From: Kosakonia sp. BYX6
GTDB lineage: Bacteria; Pseudomonadota; Gammaproteobacteria; Enterobacterales; Enterobacteriaceae
Direction: 5' to 3'
DNA: 64,000 nt
Assembly (NCBI RefSeq): GCF_038449125.1
Contig: NZ_CP151800.1
Span: 2,948,406 to 3,012,405, forward strand
Shown here in pieces: positions 6,906-17,362 of the stretch. Positions within the stretch are counted from its first letter, which is position 1, and the number at the start of each line of letters is the position of its first letter. The notes below the pieces were generated by a model that saw only the letters and a list, made by a program, of their open reading frames with translations, ran no database searches and was not told where the DNA came from. A program made the position numbers and the translations under genes.

Positions 6906-9641
6906 TTACAAGCCTACAATGGTTCCTGTACCGCTTGCTTTATCAGCATTAAGTTCAAGCCCCTCCACACCACCTAATACTGCGTTGCTGCCGCTATTAG
7001 TGACGGATTTTGCATTAATAACTGCATTCCCTTTGGTATACATATTTTTGTAGTTATAGATATTACGATCGGCGCTGACTGATAAGAAGTCATCAGCAAC
7101 CATATTGCCGTGGTTAGTCACATCATAATCTGCTTCGATATAGGTTGATTTACCCACCATATTGCTGCTACCGCCATTGTAGATATCATCGTCAGACTTA
7201 ATAGTCAAAGCCCCACCCGAAACAATATCTTTATAGTTGGTTAATGTCTTTTTGGTATCCATATTTAATGCACCATCCGCAGTGATGGAATTATGGTTGT
7301 AGAGTGAACCTGCTACACGCACGAGACCATTTGCTTTGCTGCTAATCCAACCATAATTGGTGAAACTGCTGCCCACAATTAGAGACAGATCTTTATCTGC
7401 GGCAATAATGCCTGTGGCGTTATTGTTCTCAACTGAACCGGAACTCCGGTTGGATAAATTGGTTACATCGATATCGACATTACCAGCACTATAAATTGTG
7501 GAGTAGTTATTACTTAAGGTATCCGCTTTGATACTAGAATCACCACCACTGACCATCAAAGCATGGTTATTATAAATTGTCCCGGCGACGTTCATGTCGA
7601 GTGCGCCTTTCTCAGAAACAATGCGACTATAGGTGTTATCCACCTTATTAGCAGTGATTGAAATACCGGTGCGTCCAATCATGCCACCTAACTGGCCTTG
7701 CATACCAAAGTATTTCCCGTACCAGTTACCGAATTCATCGCCGTAAGTATTATTAATATCCGTGAGAGCGTCGATAGTTAAATACTTATTAGCCACCATC
7801 AGCCCGAAGCTGTTAACGAGATTGGAAGATGAAGTAATATCAATATTTTCACCTAACATCATGCCGCCGTCGTTATTAACACCCTTCGCTTTAATCTCAA
7901 TATCACCATACTCTGAGCGGATAACGCCAATATGGTTATTGAGAGCACCAGTAAGATCAATTTTGACACCCTGATCTCCCAGTACTTGACCTACATATAA
8001 GCTATTGCTCAATGCTCCGCCTTTAATGGAGACAGTGCCTTCAGACCAGATCCTGCCACTTGAGTTCTCAATATTGCCTGTGCTAGACAATGACACATCT
8101 TTATTGGCTGAGATTTTCCCGGTATGGTTATCAATCGTGGTAGCGCTTTCTACGGAAATAGTGCCAGAAGAACCAAGTTTACCAGTACGGTTGTTTACTG
8201 TTGCAGCTTTGACTTTAATCCCGCCGACACCCGCCAATACACCTAATGAGTCTGAACTGGCGGCATCAGCTGTAATATTTTCCTTATTGATAAATGTCTT
8301 AGCAGTTTCAATATGAATGCCTCCAATTTGTGAACGGATCAGCCCTTTACTGTTATCAATATTGCCCGTGCTGTTTAAATCGATATCAGCAATAGACTCA
8401 ATAATACCGCTAACGGTGTCGATCTCAGAAGATTGCACGCCAACATAGCTGCCATGGATTTGACCATTACGATTATTCAGCTTGCCCATTTGCAATGCGA
8501 CGATGCCGGCTTCAATACCAGCAGTCTTGCCTTTACCAGTATTCGTCAGCGTATTGTTGTTAGTATTCAATGCAAGCAAACCGCCAGAGGAAACTTTGCC
8601 ATTTGTATTATTAAATGCGCCACTGTCGACATAAATATCAGACTCTGCCGAGATATTACCTGCATTGGTGTTGGTGAGCGTATTTTTGGTCGTATTGATG
8701 TAGATTTTGCCTTTACCTGCGATGCTCCCGGTAATGTTTTCCATTACACCGTTCGTTTGGATTCGGGTATCGCCAACTGCTTTGACTTGGCCGTTGTTGT
8801 TAATGAACTTACCATGGCTATCGATAAAGATACCTTTAGCGCCACCAGCGATAACACCAGCATTTCGCACACCAATGCCACTTTCAGTACTCAACAGGCT
8901 AATGCGGTTAGCGTACATTCCACCCAGTTGGGAAACATCAATGCCGTACGTATTTCTTAGCCCTTGCGCAGGCGCTGAGCCTAATACTTTAGCATCGGTG
9001 TCAATGTAGTTATTACCCGCGACAACAGCGAGTTCGTCTGTGTTAATTTGGCCATTAATTACTACAGAACGAGCGAGGATTTCTGTTGGTGAGGCGCTTT
9101 GCAGCCCACCAACTGTCACAATTCCGCCACCCACGGAATATCCTTTGAGCTCGCCATTCTGCATATCCGGCTTAGCGGTAGTAATCGTTGCCTTCTCTGT
9201 ATTGATGAAGCCACTCCCTTGCGTTGATATGCCATTCGGGTTTGCGATAATCAGATGTGCTTTATCACCAGCAACTTCCATCATGCCGTTGAGGGTACTT
9301 TTTTTATTGGAAGTGACTTCGTTCAGAATAACTTTTGCTGTACCCGCTGTAAGGTTACTGTTACCTGCAATGTCTCCGCCAAGGATAGTCTTGGCTCCCG
9401 AAGTACTGTTGTTGAAAATCACGCCGTTTTTATCGACATTAAAATCGTCGTAGATATTATGGGAAATACCATTACCATTAGGCGTGGTGATATTAATGAC
9501 TGGAACACCATTTGCGTTCAGGGTTGTTCCATTTTTGATATTCAGGTTAGCGGCTTGTGCCATGAAGGGCAGAGACAGCAAAATTGAAGCGGCCACTGGA
9601 TTAAACTTCATTAGCGCACGCGCATTTTTTTTACTCTTCAT
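6906..9641 (-). CDS. TpsA filamentous-haemagglutinin-like exoprotein
   Basis: The 911-aa protein begins with a short basic stretch and a signal peptide ending near AQA-30. Residues 31-260 form a TPS domain with the NPNGI secretion motif at about 134-138. The rest is a right-handed beta-helix of about 20-residue repeats rich in NN, NT, GN and SG. It is short for the family (FhaB/CdiA exceed 3000 aa) and has no CdiA VENN motif or toxin tip. I find no cysteine in it, so an HMW1-style disulfide anchor is impossible. It ends cleanly before a hairpin and an intact tpsB, so it is probably not truncated. It is the first gene of the operon, facing a 1.2-kb AT-rich upstream region. It is likely an adhesin or a surface-displayed carrier. 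Confidence 0.88.
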   Translation of the reverse strand: MKSKKNARALMKFNPVAASILLSLPFMAQAANLNIKNGTTLNANGVPVINITTPNGNGISHNIYDDFNVDKNGVIFNNSTSGAKTILGGDIAGNSNLTAGTAKVILNEVTSNKKSTLNGMMEVAGDKAHLIIANPNGISTQGSGFINTEKATITTAKPDMQNGELKGYSVGGGIVTVGGLQSASPTEILARSVVINGQINTDELAVVAGNNYIDTDAKVLGSAPAQGLRNTYGIDVSQLGGMYANRISLLSTESGIGVRNAGVIAGGAKGIFIDSHGKFINNNGQVKAVGDTRIQTNGVMENITGSIAGKGKIYINTTKNTLTNTNAGNISAESDIYVDSGAFNNTNGKVSSGGLLALNTNNNTLTNTGKGKTAGIEAGIVALQMGKLNNRNGQIHGSYVGVQSSEIDTVSGIIESIADIDLNSTGNIDNSKGLIRSQIGGIHIETAKTFINKENITADAASSDSLGVLAGVGGIKVKAATVNNRTGKLGSSGTISVESATTIDNHTGKISANKDVSLSSTGNIENSSGRIWSEGTVSIKGGALSNSLYVGQVLGDQGVKIDLTGALNNHIGVIRSEYGDIEIKAKGVNNDGGMMLGENIDITSSSNLVNSFGLMVANKYLTIDALTDINNTYGDEFGNWYGKYFGMQGQLGGMIGRTGISITANKVDNTYSRIVSEKGALDMNVAGTIYNNHALMVSGGDSSIKADTLSNNYSTIYSAGNVDIDVTNLSNRSSGSVENNNATGIIAADKDLSLIVGSSFTNYGWISSKANGLVRVAGSLYNHNSITADGALNMDTKKTLTNYKDIVSGGALTIKSDDDIYNGGSSNMVGKSTYIEADYDVTNHGNMVADDFLSVSADRNIYNYKNMYTKGNAVINAKSVTNSGSNAVLGGVEGLELNADKASGTGTIVGL

Positions 9642-10886
9642 TATTACCTACCAATTACGGTTATGTTTTAAGTTCTGGCAAGGAGGTTCGCTCATATGAC
9701 AGCAAAGTTGTTGTTATGCACGAGCCATAACATGCCGGCCATGTTAATGGTTTTCAGGCCATTAATTCTCATCATTTATTTAGATGTATTGTCAATATAT
9801 GCACTATAACTATATATATTACCGATAATTTCAACCACTAATGTTGCTGGCTTATAACGCATAAGCGTTTGTTCTTATAACTACAGACTCCGAAAGCGAA
9901 TAAATTGGTATTGGCATTATGTAATAACACGAGCATTCTTCAAAAAAATCGGAAGGTTATAGGATTAAAAAAACACAAATAACCATTCATTTTCAATAAT
10001 GCAGGTGTCGCTAAGAATTTTTCAATTATTACTAGCAAACCAACAAAAACAAGTGAATTTTTCTTAAAAAACAAATTCAACGCCATTATCACGCTTTAAG
10101 ATACACGAATTTATTCCTTTAGATTCAGTAGGATACGTATTTAAATTCATGAAATAGATCTTAATTAACACGTTCTGTCTCTTTTTAAATATTGTCAAAC
10201 GCAACCGATGAACTATATGCAATCTATGCTGAAACATTTTTTCCTAATAACTATGCGTCTGTCGTGATGTTACAAACTTACTGTATTGCATTACTCCCCT
10301 GAAAAGATTCTTGAAAAAGAGAGAACCGCTGAATACTAAGGCTACAATAATTGCTTCACTCTCTATTTGCATCCTTCATGATCGCTAAATACCCTCTACG
10401 CAATCCCCCCAAAGGCCATACTCAGAACATAACAAAATATAAAATACTCGCTATCATCTACTCGCCGAAAATCTTAAATGATAATAATAAGTCGCTTTGC
10501 CACATACGTTTAAAGTTAAATTAATGTGATAAAATCGTCTCACAACCGCAGGATACAGCCTAACTGCAAATGCTGAAGTTTTTACATTTATTATTTAATC
10601 AGAGAATAATATTTTTTTACTAACCGATAATATTTACCATGACTACTATTCTGTGGCGAAACAAAGCATGTAGGTTATAGCAGCGATGAGCCGAGCAATG
10701 ACCAGGTTTATTATCAGCTATGTGATAAGCATGAATTTTCATGAATGCTTTATCGATTCTTGTTCCGCTTGTAGCTATCTCTCGTTTGAAGCTGAGTTTA
10801 TGTGAAAAATAAACCCAGTGAATAAAGTACCCTTGCAAGCGCAAGGATTTATCAGGATAAATAGTTTTCTAAAATAGGTACTATTA
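9642..10886. promoter_or_regulatory. AT-rich 1.2-kb intergenic region between divergent tpsA and ecpA
   Basis: I see no convincing gene here. The tpsA-proximal side has a TTGACA-like hexamer on the minus strand (9790-9795) and a 7-bp-arm palindrome at 9728-9746. The ecpA side probably holds the pilus promoter. The usual ecp regulator ecpR would be expected just upstream of ecpA, but no LuxR-type reading frame or recognisable remnant of it is present. A 74-codon minus-strand frame at 10620-10844 has no recognisable features. Long regions of this kind often bind H-NS and specific activators; that is inference. Confidence 0.5.
9728..9746. promoter_or_regulatory. Palindrome upstream of tpsA (operator candidate)
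   Basis: The sequence reads TAACATG-CCGGC-CATGTTA, a perfect 7-bp inverted repeat about 90 bp upstream of the tpsA start. It is more GC-rich than its surroundings. I do not recognise the binding protein. Confidence 0.35.
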
Positions 10887-11468
10887 ATGAAGCGTAATTT
10901 ATTAATACTTGCATTAATCACTTCTTTTGGCATGGGTGTCACTCAGGCTGCAGATATCACCGCCAGTGCGGTAGCAACCTGGGCTGCTACCGCTAAAAAA
11001 GATACCACCAGTAAATTAATCGTTACTCCGCTAGGTAGCCTGTCTTTCCAGTATGCTGAAGGTGTTCGAGGCTTTAACACACAAAAAGGCTTATTTGATG
11101 TCGCAATCGAGGGGGAAACTTCCGCAACATCATTCAAGCTGACATCTCGCCTGGTGAGCAGCACCTTAACTCAACTGGATGGTTCTGGCTCAACTTTGGA
11201 AGTTGGCGTCAATTACATGGGTGAAGCGGTTGGTAAGGCATCTGATTTAGTCATGATTGACACTGCAAATGGGAAAAATGTCGGGTTGGGCGCACTGGCA
11301 AATAATTATGCACAGAGCGGACGTGTTACTGCTCAAGACGCATTCACCTTCTCCGTTGTAAACGCAACGACTGATGGTTCGACTCCGGCAAAAGATTTGA
11401 GTGTTCTGCCGGAAGGTATCTGGAGCGGTGATGTCAGCGTTCAATTTGACGCAACCTGGACCAGCTAA
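10887..11468 (+). CDS. ecpA: E. coli common pilus major subunit EcpA
   Basis: The 193-aa protein matches EcpA (MatB, YagZ) along its whole length: signal peptide ending TQA, then [38 protein letters not shown] and the C-terminal [20 protein letters not shown]. It polymerises into the ECP fibre, an alternate chaperone-usher (alpha-type) pilus used in host and abiotic adhesion and in biofilm. It is the first gene of ecpABCDE. The normal first gene of this operon, the LuxR-type regulator ecpR, is missing. A hairpin directly after the stop fits the high level of subunit mRNA expected. Confidence 0.97.
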   Translation: MKRNLLILALITSFGMGVTQAADITASAVATWAATAKKDTTSKLIVTPLGSLSFQYAEGVRGFNTQKGLFDVAIEGETSATSFKLTSRLVSSTLTQLDGSGSTLEVGVNYMGEAVGKASDLVMIDTANGKNVGLGALANNYAQSGRVTAQDAFTFSVVNATTDGSTPAKDLSVLPEGIWSGDVSVQFDATWTS

Positions 11469-11485
11469 ATCACATACCTAAATGA

Positions 11486-11509
11486 ACAGGAGCGAGGGAC
11501 TGCTCCTGT
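11486..11509 (+). terminator. Hairpin after ecpA (partial terminator or mRNA-stabilising stem)
   Basis: Arms ACAGGAGC and GCTCCTGT pair perfectly around an 8-base loop and are followed by ATTTATT. It lies 18 bp after the ecpA stop and 22 bp before ecpB. Such stems after a major pilin gene commonly keep subunit transcript above chaperone and usher levels. Confidence 0.55.
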
Positions 11510-11531
11510 ATTTATTATTGGCGATAACACA

Positions 11532-12200
11532 ATGAAAAAACTTATCCTGGCGTTTAACTTTTTATTATGTAGTGCTATGCCGACATGGGCATTAGATGTC
11601 GGGGATATCTCTTCGTTCATATATAGCGACAGCACCATACTCAGCAAAGAAATTAGAAACGCGACGGCCACTGGACGTCTAGTGAATATACGTATCGAAA
11701 AAATTACGAATCCACTAGAGGGTGGAAAAATCATTCCTATGCAAAGGAAAGATGAGTTACTACTTAGCCCCGAAAGCGTATTGCTCCCTGCTGAAAGTAA
11801 TGAAGTTATTCGTTTTTATTACAAGGGACCGGATGATCATATTGAAAGATACTACCGCATTATTTGGTCTGATCAGGCATTGAGTGAAGTACAGAAAAAC
11901 AGTGCCACACGGCACGCTCTGGCTACAGCATCTGCGGTTATCAGTACCATTCTGGTCGTTGCTCCACGTAAAGTTAAATATGACTATAAATATACCAACG
12001 GCACGCTGGAAAATACAGGTAATGCAACACTAAGAATAATCGCTTATGGGCCATGCTTAAGACTCGCTGACGGAAAATCATGCAAAGAGAACTATTATCT
12101 CATGCCGGGAAAATCACGCACTTTCTCACAAGTCGACGTTGAAAATAAAAATGGCCGGGTCTCTTTCTGGCAAGCAAATCATTTTGTTTCTGTTAAATAA
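11532..12200 (+). CDS. ecpB: ECP pilus periplasmic chaperone EcpB
   Basis: The 222-aa protein has a signal peptide (cleavage near TWA) and a two-domain Ig-like chaperone fold of the alternate family. The first domain has [30 protein letters not shown] and [17 protein letters not shown]. The second has [11 protein letters not shown] and [17 protein letters not shown]. It should hold EcpA subunits in the periplasm and deliver them to the usher EcpC. It is homologous to the second chaperone gene of the operon (16376-17053), and the shared FxYxGPxDxxERYYR motif is obvious in both. Confidence 0.94.
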   Translation: MKKLILAFNFLLCSAMPTWALDVGDISSFIYSDSTILSKEIRNATATGRLVNIRIEKITNPLEGGKIIPMQRKDELLLSPESVLLPAESNEVIRFYYKGPDDHIERYYRIIWSDQALSEVQKNSATRHALATASAVISTILVVAPRKVKYDYKYTNGTLENTGNATLRIIAYGPCLRLADGKSCKENYYLMPGKSRTFSQVDVENKNGRVSFWQANHFVSVK

Positions 12201-12224
12201 CATCTCACTGTGGAGTTCAATATT

Positions 12225-14753
12225 GTGCGTATCTTGGACAATAAAACCCTGCAAGCATGCATTGCTTATGGTGCAATTTTATTTACTGGAGTAAATAATG
12301 TTGCTGCGGCCAGGATAGAAACCCTACATATCGGTGGGATCATGCTCCCTGATGCCTTTAGGAATGCATTACGTGATGGTATGAATATTCCGCTTTATAT
12401 TCATTTAAACGGAACAAAGGGCACGCAGGACGATCAACGTATAGGCAACGCTTCAATTTGGTTAGATAGCAATACGCTTAGAGTTCGGCTTTTACAATTA
12501 CAAGATCAAGATGGCAATGCATCACTTAATGATAATACTCGTTCAAAAATAGTTGAGCTTGCTGATACTGCTTTCGACCGTGATTTTAAAATCCCACTCA
12601 CGCAACATGCTTGGCTTCATTTAAATTTCCAGCAACTCGCATTGCAGCTGGTTGTTAATCCGCAAGCACTCACGACACTTCTCCGTTCGAGGGGCGAAGA
12701 TATTGGCGTATCAAGCGTGAATAATCTTAGTAGCACTCTGGGTTATAACCTTGGCGTTTATAACAACAAAATGCGTGGTGGTAATAACAATACCTCCAGC
12801 TATCTCTCCCTGGATTCGGTAACGGCGTTGCGAGAACATCATGCCATATTGGACGGAACACTCTACGGCATCGGTTCAAATAATCAGCAAACAGAACTGT
12901 ATAGGGCTATTTATGAGCGTGATTTTGCTGGTTATCGCTTTGCGGGAGGGATGTTAGATACCTGGAATTTGCAATCTCTTGGTCCGGTAACAGCGCTACC
13001 CTCAGGAAAAATTTATGGCTTCTCATGGGGAAATCAGGCTCAATCGACAATATTCAATAATTCCCATTCGGTCATCCCTGTTGTTGTTTTCTTGCCCTCA
13101 GCGGGAGAGATACACCTTTCACGCGATGGCAAATTACTTAGCGTACAAAACTTCGGCATGGGTAGCCATGAAGTGGATACCACTGAATTACCGTATGGCA
13201 TTTATGACGTCAATGTTGATGTCGTTGTTAATGGACAAACAGTAAGCAAAACGGTCCAGCGCATAAATAAATTATTTGCGCGTGAGGGGTCAGCAGGTCT
13301 GCCATTGAGATGGCAGATTTGGGGTGGCAATATGCATATAGAGAGTTGGGATCCTGGTTATGGGAAAATCCAACGGTCTGAAGATAGCCTCCTCATGGGT
13401 ATTTCGGCGTCAGGTGGGATCCAATCTGTAGGCTGGATGGCTTCAACGTATGGGTACAACTCCACTGCCGTAGGTGAATTCCATTTTTCGTGGCCAATTG
13501 CCGATTATCTCCAGATTAATACACAAAATATGTTAGCAACTGACGGTTCATGGAGCGCCATTAATAGTCTAAATGCTACTCTGCCGGGGAACTTTAGTTC
13601 TATTTGGCTAAGCCAAGAAAAAACGTCCGCTGGCAACAAACTTCGTCGCAGCGATGCCAGCAATGTTGCTGTTGGCTCATCACTCAACTTAAGACCACTG
13701 TGGTCAAAGCTGGGCACGCTAAGCGCAAGTTATAATGAAGATCGCCAACATAATTCTCATTATTACACTGCCGATTATACCCAGACGTTATACAGCGGAG
13801 GGTATGGTTCAGTTGGATTGCGCGCAGGTTTGCAGCGTTATCAGAACAGCTTTAGTTCCAATGTAAGTACTATGCAAAAGTACATTGCACTTGATTTTAT
13901 GCTCCCGCTTGGAAGTCTGTTTCGTGCGGGGCTAACGCAGCAAAATGGCTATTCAATGGCTAATCTTTCTGCACAAAATCAATTTAATGATGGAGCCATT
14001 CACGCTGTGGGTGCGGACATTTCTCGTGCCATTTCGGGTGTAACAGGCAGCAACAAGAGTTTGAATGCGGGTGCATGGACGCAATACGAAACGCGCTATT
14101 CTGCTGGTACGCTAAGCATCAATAGCGGTGTTGATGGCTACGTCAGTACCAATCTGACATCCAGTGGTAGCCTCGGCTGGCAAGGAAAAGAGTTCGGTAT
14201 CAGCGGGAATAGTGAAGGTAACGCAGGTGTAATTTTGCGTACTGATGTGGAAGATGATGGACAGTTAACAGCCAAGATTAACGGGCGTGTTTTTCCATTG
14301 AAAGGTAAGCGCAACTACTTGCCATTGGATCCGTACGGTCGTTATGAGATCGAGATCCTCAATAGCAAGAATTCACTCGACAGCTATAACATTTCTGGCG
14401 GCAGGAAAAACCATCTCACACTTTATCCAGGCAATGTTGTCCTGATTAGCCCAGAAATAAAACAGATGGTAACAGTATCCGGAAGGATTCGTGCTGAAAA
14501 TGGCACGTTGCTTACCAATGCACGCATAAACAACCATATCGGCAGAACCCGAACAGATAGCAATGGTGAATTTGTCATGGATGTTGATAAAAAGTTTCCA
14601 ACTATCGATTTTAATTACGATGAAAATAAAGTTTGTGCGGCCGAATTTGACATTAGTAAAGCTCGCGGCGCGGTATGGCTTGGTGACATTATTTGTCAGG
14701 GACTGAAGACATTCGCCAATGTGATGTCTGATGGAGTGAACAATGAAATTTAA
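12225..14753 (+). CDS. ecpC: ECP pilus outer-membrane usher EcpC
   Basis: At 842 aa it matches the known EcpC length. The N-terminal [23 protein letters not shown] region is followed by a plug/barrel with [15 protein letters not shown] and [16 protein letters not shown]. The C-terminal carboxypeptidase-like domain has [18 protein letters not shown] and [23 protein letters not shown] prefer the GTG at 12225, which has TGGAG 9 bases upstream, over the GTG at 12210. It forms the pore through which EcpA is polymerised and EcpD is exposed. Its end overlaps ecpD by 11 bp. Confidence 0.95.
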   Translation: MRILDNKTLQACIAYGAILFTGVNNVAAARIETLHIGGIMLPDAFRNALRDGMNIPLYIHLNGTKGTQDDQRIGNASIWLDSNTLRVRLLQLQDQDGNASLNDNTRSKIVELADTAFDRDFKIPLTQHAWLHLNFQQLALQLVVNPQALTTLLRSRGEDIGVSSVNNLSSTLGYNLGVYNNKMRGGNNNTSSYLSLDSVTALREHHAILDGTLYGIGSNNQQTELYRAIYERDFAGYRFAGGMLDTWNLQSLGPVTALPSGKIYGFSWGNQAQSTIFNNSHSVIPVVVFLPSAGEIHLSRDGKLLSVQNFGMGSHEVDTTELPYGIYDVNVDVVVNGQTVSKTVQRINKLFAREGSAGLPLRWQIWGGNMHIESWDPGYGKIQRSEDSLLMGISASGGIQSVGWMASTYGYNSTAVGEFHFSWPIADYLQINTQNMLATDGSWSAINSLNATLPGNFSSIWLSQEKTSAGNKLRRSDASNVAVGSSLNLRPLWSKLGTLSASYNEDRQHNSHYYTADYTQTLYSGGYGSVGLRAGLQRYQNSFSSNVSTMQKYIALDFMLPLGSLFRAGLTQQNGYSMANLSAQNQFNDGAIHAVGADISRAISGVTGSNKSLNAGAWTQYETRYSAGTLSINSGVDGYVSTNLTSSGSLGWQGKEFGISGNSEGNAGVILRTDVEDDGQLTAKINGRVFPLKGKRNYLPLDPYGRYEIEILNSKNSLDSYNISGGRKNHLTLYPGNVVLISPEIKQMVTVSGRIRAENGTLLTNARINNHIGRTRTDSNGEFVMDVDKKFPTIDFNYDENKVCAAEFDISKARGAVWLGDIICQGLKTFANVMSDGVNNEI

Positions 14754-16386
14754 TGACTATTCTTTTCTTCTTTTCATCCTATTATCTTTCTTAACCGAAC
14801 CCGTTAGCGCTGTCGTTAATAAAACAGTATATCCTGATGCTCCAACACGAGAATATGTCTTCGTCGAAAACAGTAATGATGACAACTTTTTCGTAACCCC
14901 GGGTGATGACCTGAATCCAAGAATGACAGGAACTAATCGCTGGACTGGCCTCAAATACACAGGATCAGGTTCTATCTACCAGCAAAGCCTCGGGTATATC
15001 GATAATGGCCGCAACACCCTTTTATCGAGCAATCGAAGATTTGATATGTGGCTGGAGAATGCGCCAGCATCATATCCTATTAAGGGTCTACGTTGTATCA
15101 ACTGGTACAAGGGTTGCGATATGGCGACAAGTCTGATCCTACCTGCCGCAATCGATATGCATGGATTTTATGGTGTAACGGTTCCCGCAGGCGGCGCGAA
15201 ATGGATGCACGGAATGATGTCGAATCATTTTTATCAGTATCTGAATAGCGCCCCTGTTGGCAGTAATTTCACAATGACAATTAATACTTGTGAGACCACG
15301 GAATACTATAGTGCTCAGCATGGCCAGCGGTGCCGTTATATGGGATCCGGGAATTGGGATGTGCGTAAAGTATCATTTACTAAAGGCGCACATCTGAAAT
15401 TCCAAAATATTAATGCAATGTCTGAAGTTTTCATTAACAGTGATGGCATACCTACGCTTGGTGAGGGAAATTCAGACTGTTATCCTCTGGTGAGAGGTCA
15501 ACGCTCGGGCTTGGCTTGTAAAATGGTAAGTTACAATCTAAGTGATAATGGATTGAGCAATTCGACCATTAAAGTTTTCCCGGCAATGAATCACGCTGCT
15601 CTCGAATCAGCTATAGACACCGATGATATGCAATTTAGTCTTGATGGTGCATCCTGGAAGACAGTGAATGGTAAGGCTCATTACTACACTTTCAATGACC
15701 TAAAAAGCAAAAGTAATATTTACATTTTTTTGTCGAGTAACTTTTTTAAACAAATGGTGAAGTTGGGCATTAGCGATAACAATACTCACGATTTGTTCAA
15801 TTTCCGTATGTACAATATTCTCGCACCAGAATCCGGATGGTACGAATTTTCAGCATCAAGCAAATTGATCATTAAACCACGCGATTTCAGCGTAAGTATT
15901 ATTTCCACAGATCATCAGCGAAACCCTACTCGAACGGGGAAAATCGGTAAGAAAAGTCCCTCGCTAGATTTCGACTACATCGTGACAGCAAATGGCAAAA
16001 CTGCCGCTGATGAAGTTTTGGTAAGTGTGACTGGCCCAACGCAAACAATCCAGGGGCGCGCGTGGTGCATATTTGCATCATCAGATGGCTTGATCCAAGT
16101 GCCCTTCCCGGCATTGCTGAGCTTTAAGACACAAAATGGCGTTAATAAAACTTATGATGTTGGCTGTGATGGCCAATGGCGCGATATGACTGACGCATTT
16201 TGGATAACAACACCCTGGATAGATACAAATGGCACTAACGGCGTAATGAATAAGTCCACGGTTCGTTTCTCCATACCTATGAATGCTGAGCAATCTTTGA
16301 ACACAACAAACCAGACGTCCTGGTATGGAGACGTTAGCGCATCTGGTGAAATACGTGTAAAGGCGACATGGCGCAATGTTAGATAA
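14743..16386 (+). CDS. ecpD: ECP pilus tip adhesin EcpD
   Basis: The 547-aa protein has the same length and order of motifs as EcpD: signal peptide, then [40 protein letters not shown], ring-forming cysteines in [46 protein letters not shown], and a C-terminal pilin-like domain ending [13 protein letters not shown]. EcpD sits at the fibre tip and mediates binding. Translation is probably coupled to ecpC (11-bp overlap) and to ecpE (11-bp overlap at its 3' end). Confidence 0.95.
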   Translation: MKFNDYSFLLFILLSFLTEPVSAVVNKTVYPDAPTREYVFVENSNDDNFFVTPGDDLNPRMTGTNRWTGLKYTGSGSIYQQSLGYIDNGRNTLLSSNRRFDMWLENAPASYPIKGLRCINWYKGCDMATSLILPAAIDMHGFYGVTVPAGGAKWMHGMMSNHFYQYLNSAPVGSNFTMTINTCETTEYYSAQHGQRCRYMGSGNWDVRKVSFTKGAHLKFQNINAMSEVFINSDGIPTLGEGNSDCYPLVRGQRSGLACKMVSYNLSDNGLSNSTIKVFPAMNHAALESAIDTDDMQFSLDGASWKTVNGKAHYYTFNDLKSKSNIYIFLSSNFFKQMVKLGISDNNTHDLFNFRMYNILAPESGWYEFSASSKLIIKPRDFSVSIISTDHQRNPTRTGKIGKKSPSLDFDYIVTANGKTAADEVLVSVTGPTQTIQGRAWCIFASSDGLIQVPFPALLSFKTQNGVNKTYDVGCDGQWRDMTDAFWITTPWIDTNGTNGVMNKSTVRFSIPMNAEQSLNTTNQTSWYGDVSASGEIRVKATWRNVR

Positions 16387-17053
16387 ACTTATCAAAACAA
16401 CATGTGGTTTATTGGCTCTATGGATGCCATTTCACGCAGAGGCAATTTATGTCGGCAACCAGACATTTTCCATGGATCCGGAAAGCAGAATGGTTGCCAA
16501 ATTTGTCGTTAACAATAACAAAGAGCCACGTATTTATAGAGTGGCAATCAGAGCCATCAACAGCCCTGGTGAAGATGAGATAAATACAAAACCAGCCGAC
16601 GGCGAGTTATTGTTTGCTCCGCGCCAGTTGACACTGCAGCCCGGGAGCGGAGATTTTTTCAAGTTTTTTTACCAAGGACCGGAAGATGGCAAGGAACGCT
16701 ATTATCGAGCTGCTTTTGAAGAGATCCCCCCCCAAAACAGGACCCTTAATCGTACTGAGGATAGTGCCGTGAGTCTGATACCCGTTGTTGTAATGGATAC
16801 TATCCTCGTCGTTCGTCCTCGAGATGTTAATTTCAAATGGTTTTATAATCGCGCACAAGGCGAATTGAGCAATAGCGGAAATACATGGTTCAAGCTGCTG
16901 CTAAAACCGAGCTGTAGTTCAACTGAAGATGAGAGTGATTCATGGTATATCCGTCCAGGAGATAGACTCCGACGCAATACACTCAAATCGGCTGCGGAAC
17001 TTTTCATAATTTATAATGATAGATTCATTAACATTTATGATGAATGCAGTTAA
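16376..17053 (+). CDS. ecpE: ECP pilus second chaperone EcpE
   Basis: The 225-aa periplasmic chaperone has a signal peptide ending AEA-IYVGN, then FVVNNNKEPRIYRVAIRAI, GELLFAPRQLTL, FKFFYQGPEDGKERYYR and VVVMDTILVVRPRDVNF, with a late CSSTEDE segment. It matches EcpE but is slightly shorter (the E. coli form is about 236 aa). The tail after YNDRFINIYDECS is simply shorter, with no sign of a frameshift. It probably chaperones the tip adhesin. It closes the ecp operon. Confidence 0.93.
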   Translation: MLDKLIKTTCGLLALWMPFHAEAIYVGNQTFSMDPESRMVAKFVVNNNKEPRIYRVAIRAINSPGEDEINTKPADGELLFAPRQLTLQPGSGDFFKFFYQGPEDGKERYYRAAFEEIPPQNRTLNRTEDSAVSLIPVVVMDTILVVRPRDVNFKWFYNRAQGELSNSGNTWFKLLLKPSCSSTEDESDSWYIRPGDRLRRNTLKSAAELFIIYNDRFINIYDECS

Positions 17054-17362
17054 TTCATGCTTTTTACTTTCACTTCTAAATAATTCCTTAATATTTATTT
17101 TTGGTACTTTAGATATGTAATATTCAAAATATGTAACAACCAGCCCTTGCATTATCGTAAAAGTTATTGCACGGAAAACTTCACCATTAGAAAAAAGATT
17201 AATATTTGTTCAGCATTGAGTGCTTTCATCAATCTTTGTTGCAAATTTAAAAAAATATGGAAATTAGTTTCCTGACGTGCTGAAATCATTAAAGGAAATA
17301 AAGTTCTTCTTAAATACGCAATGCTGATAAGGAACTCAGCCCCTGGCTGCGTTATTAAATAT
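17054..17362. promoter_or_regulatory. Intergenic region before the MarT-like regulator
   Basis: This is about 310 bp of AT-rich sequence between ecpE and the regulator gene. No gene and no clear terminator is visible. It presumably carries the regulator promoter, which I cannot place with confidence. Confidence 0.35.

Noticed and set aside
8433-8960. 175-codon plus-strand frame inside tpsA
   Set aside because: It is antisense to the repetitive beta-helix coding sequence, whose composition leaves open frames on the other strand.
10620-10844. 74-codon minus-strand frame upstream of ecpA
   Set aside because: No family features and no clear ribosome site. It is not an ecpR remnant on either strand as far as I can read.
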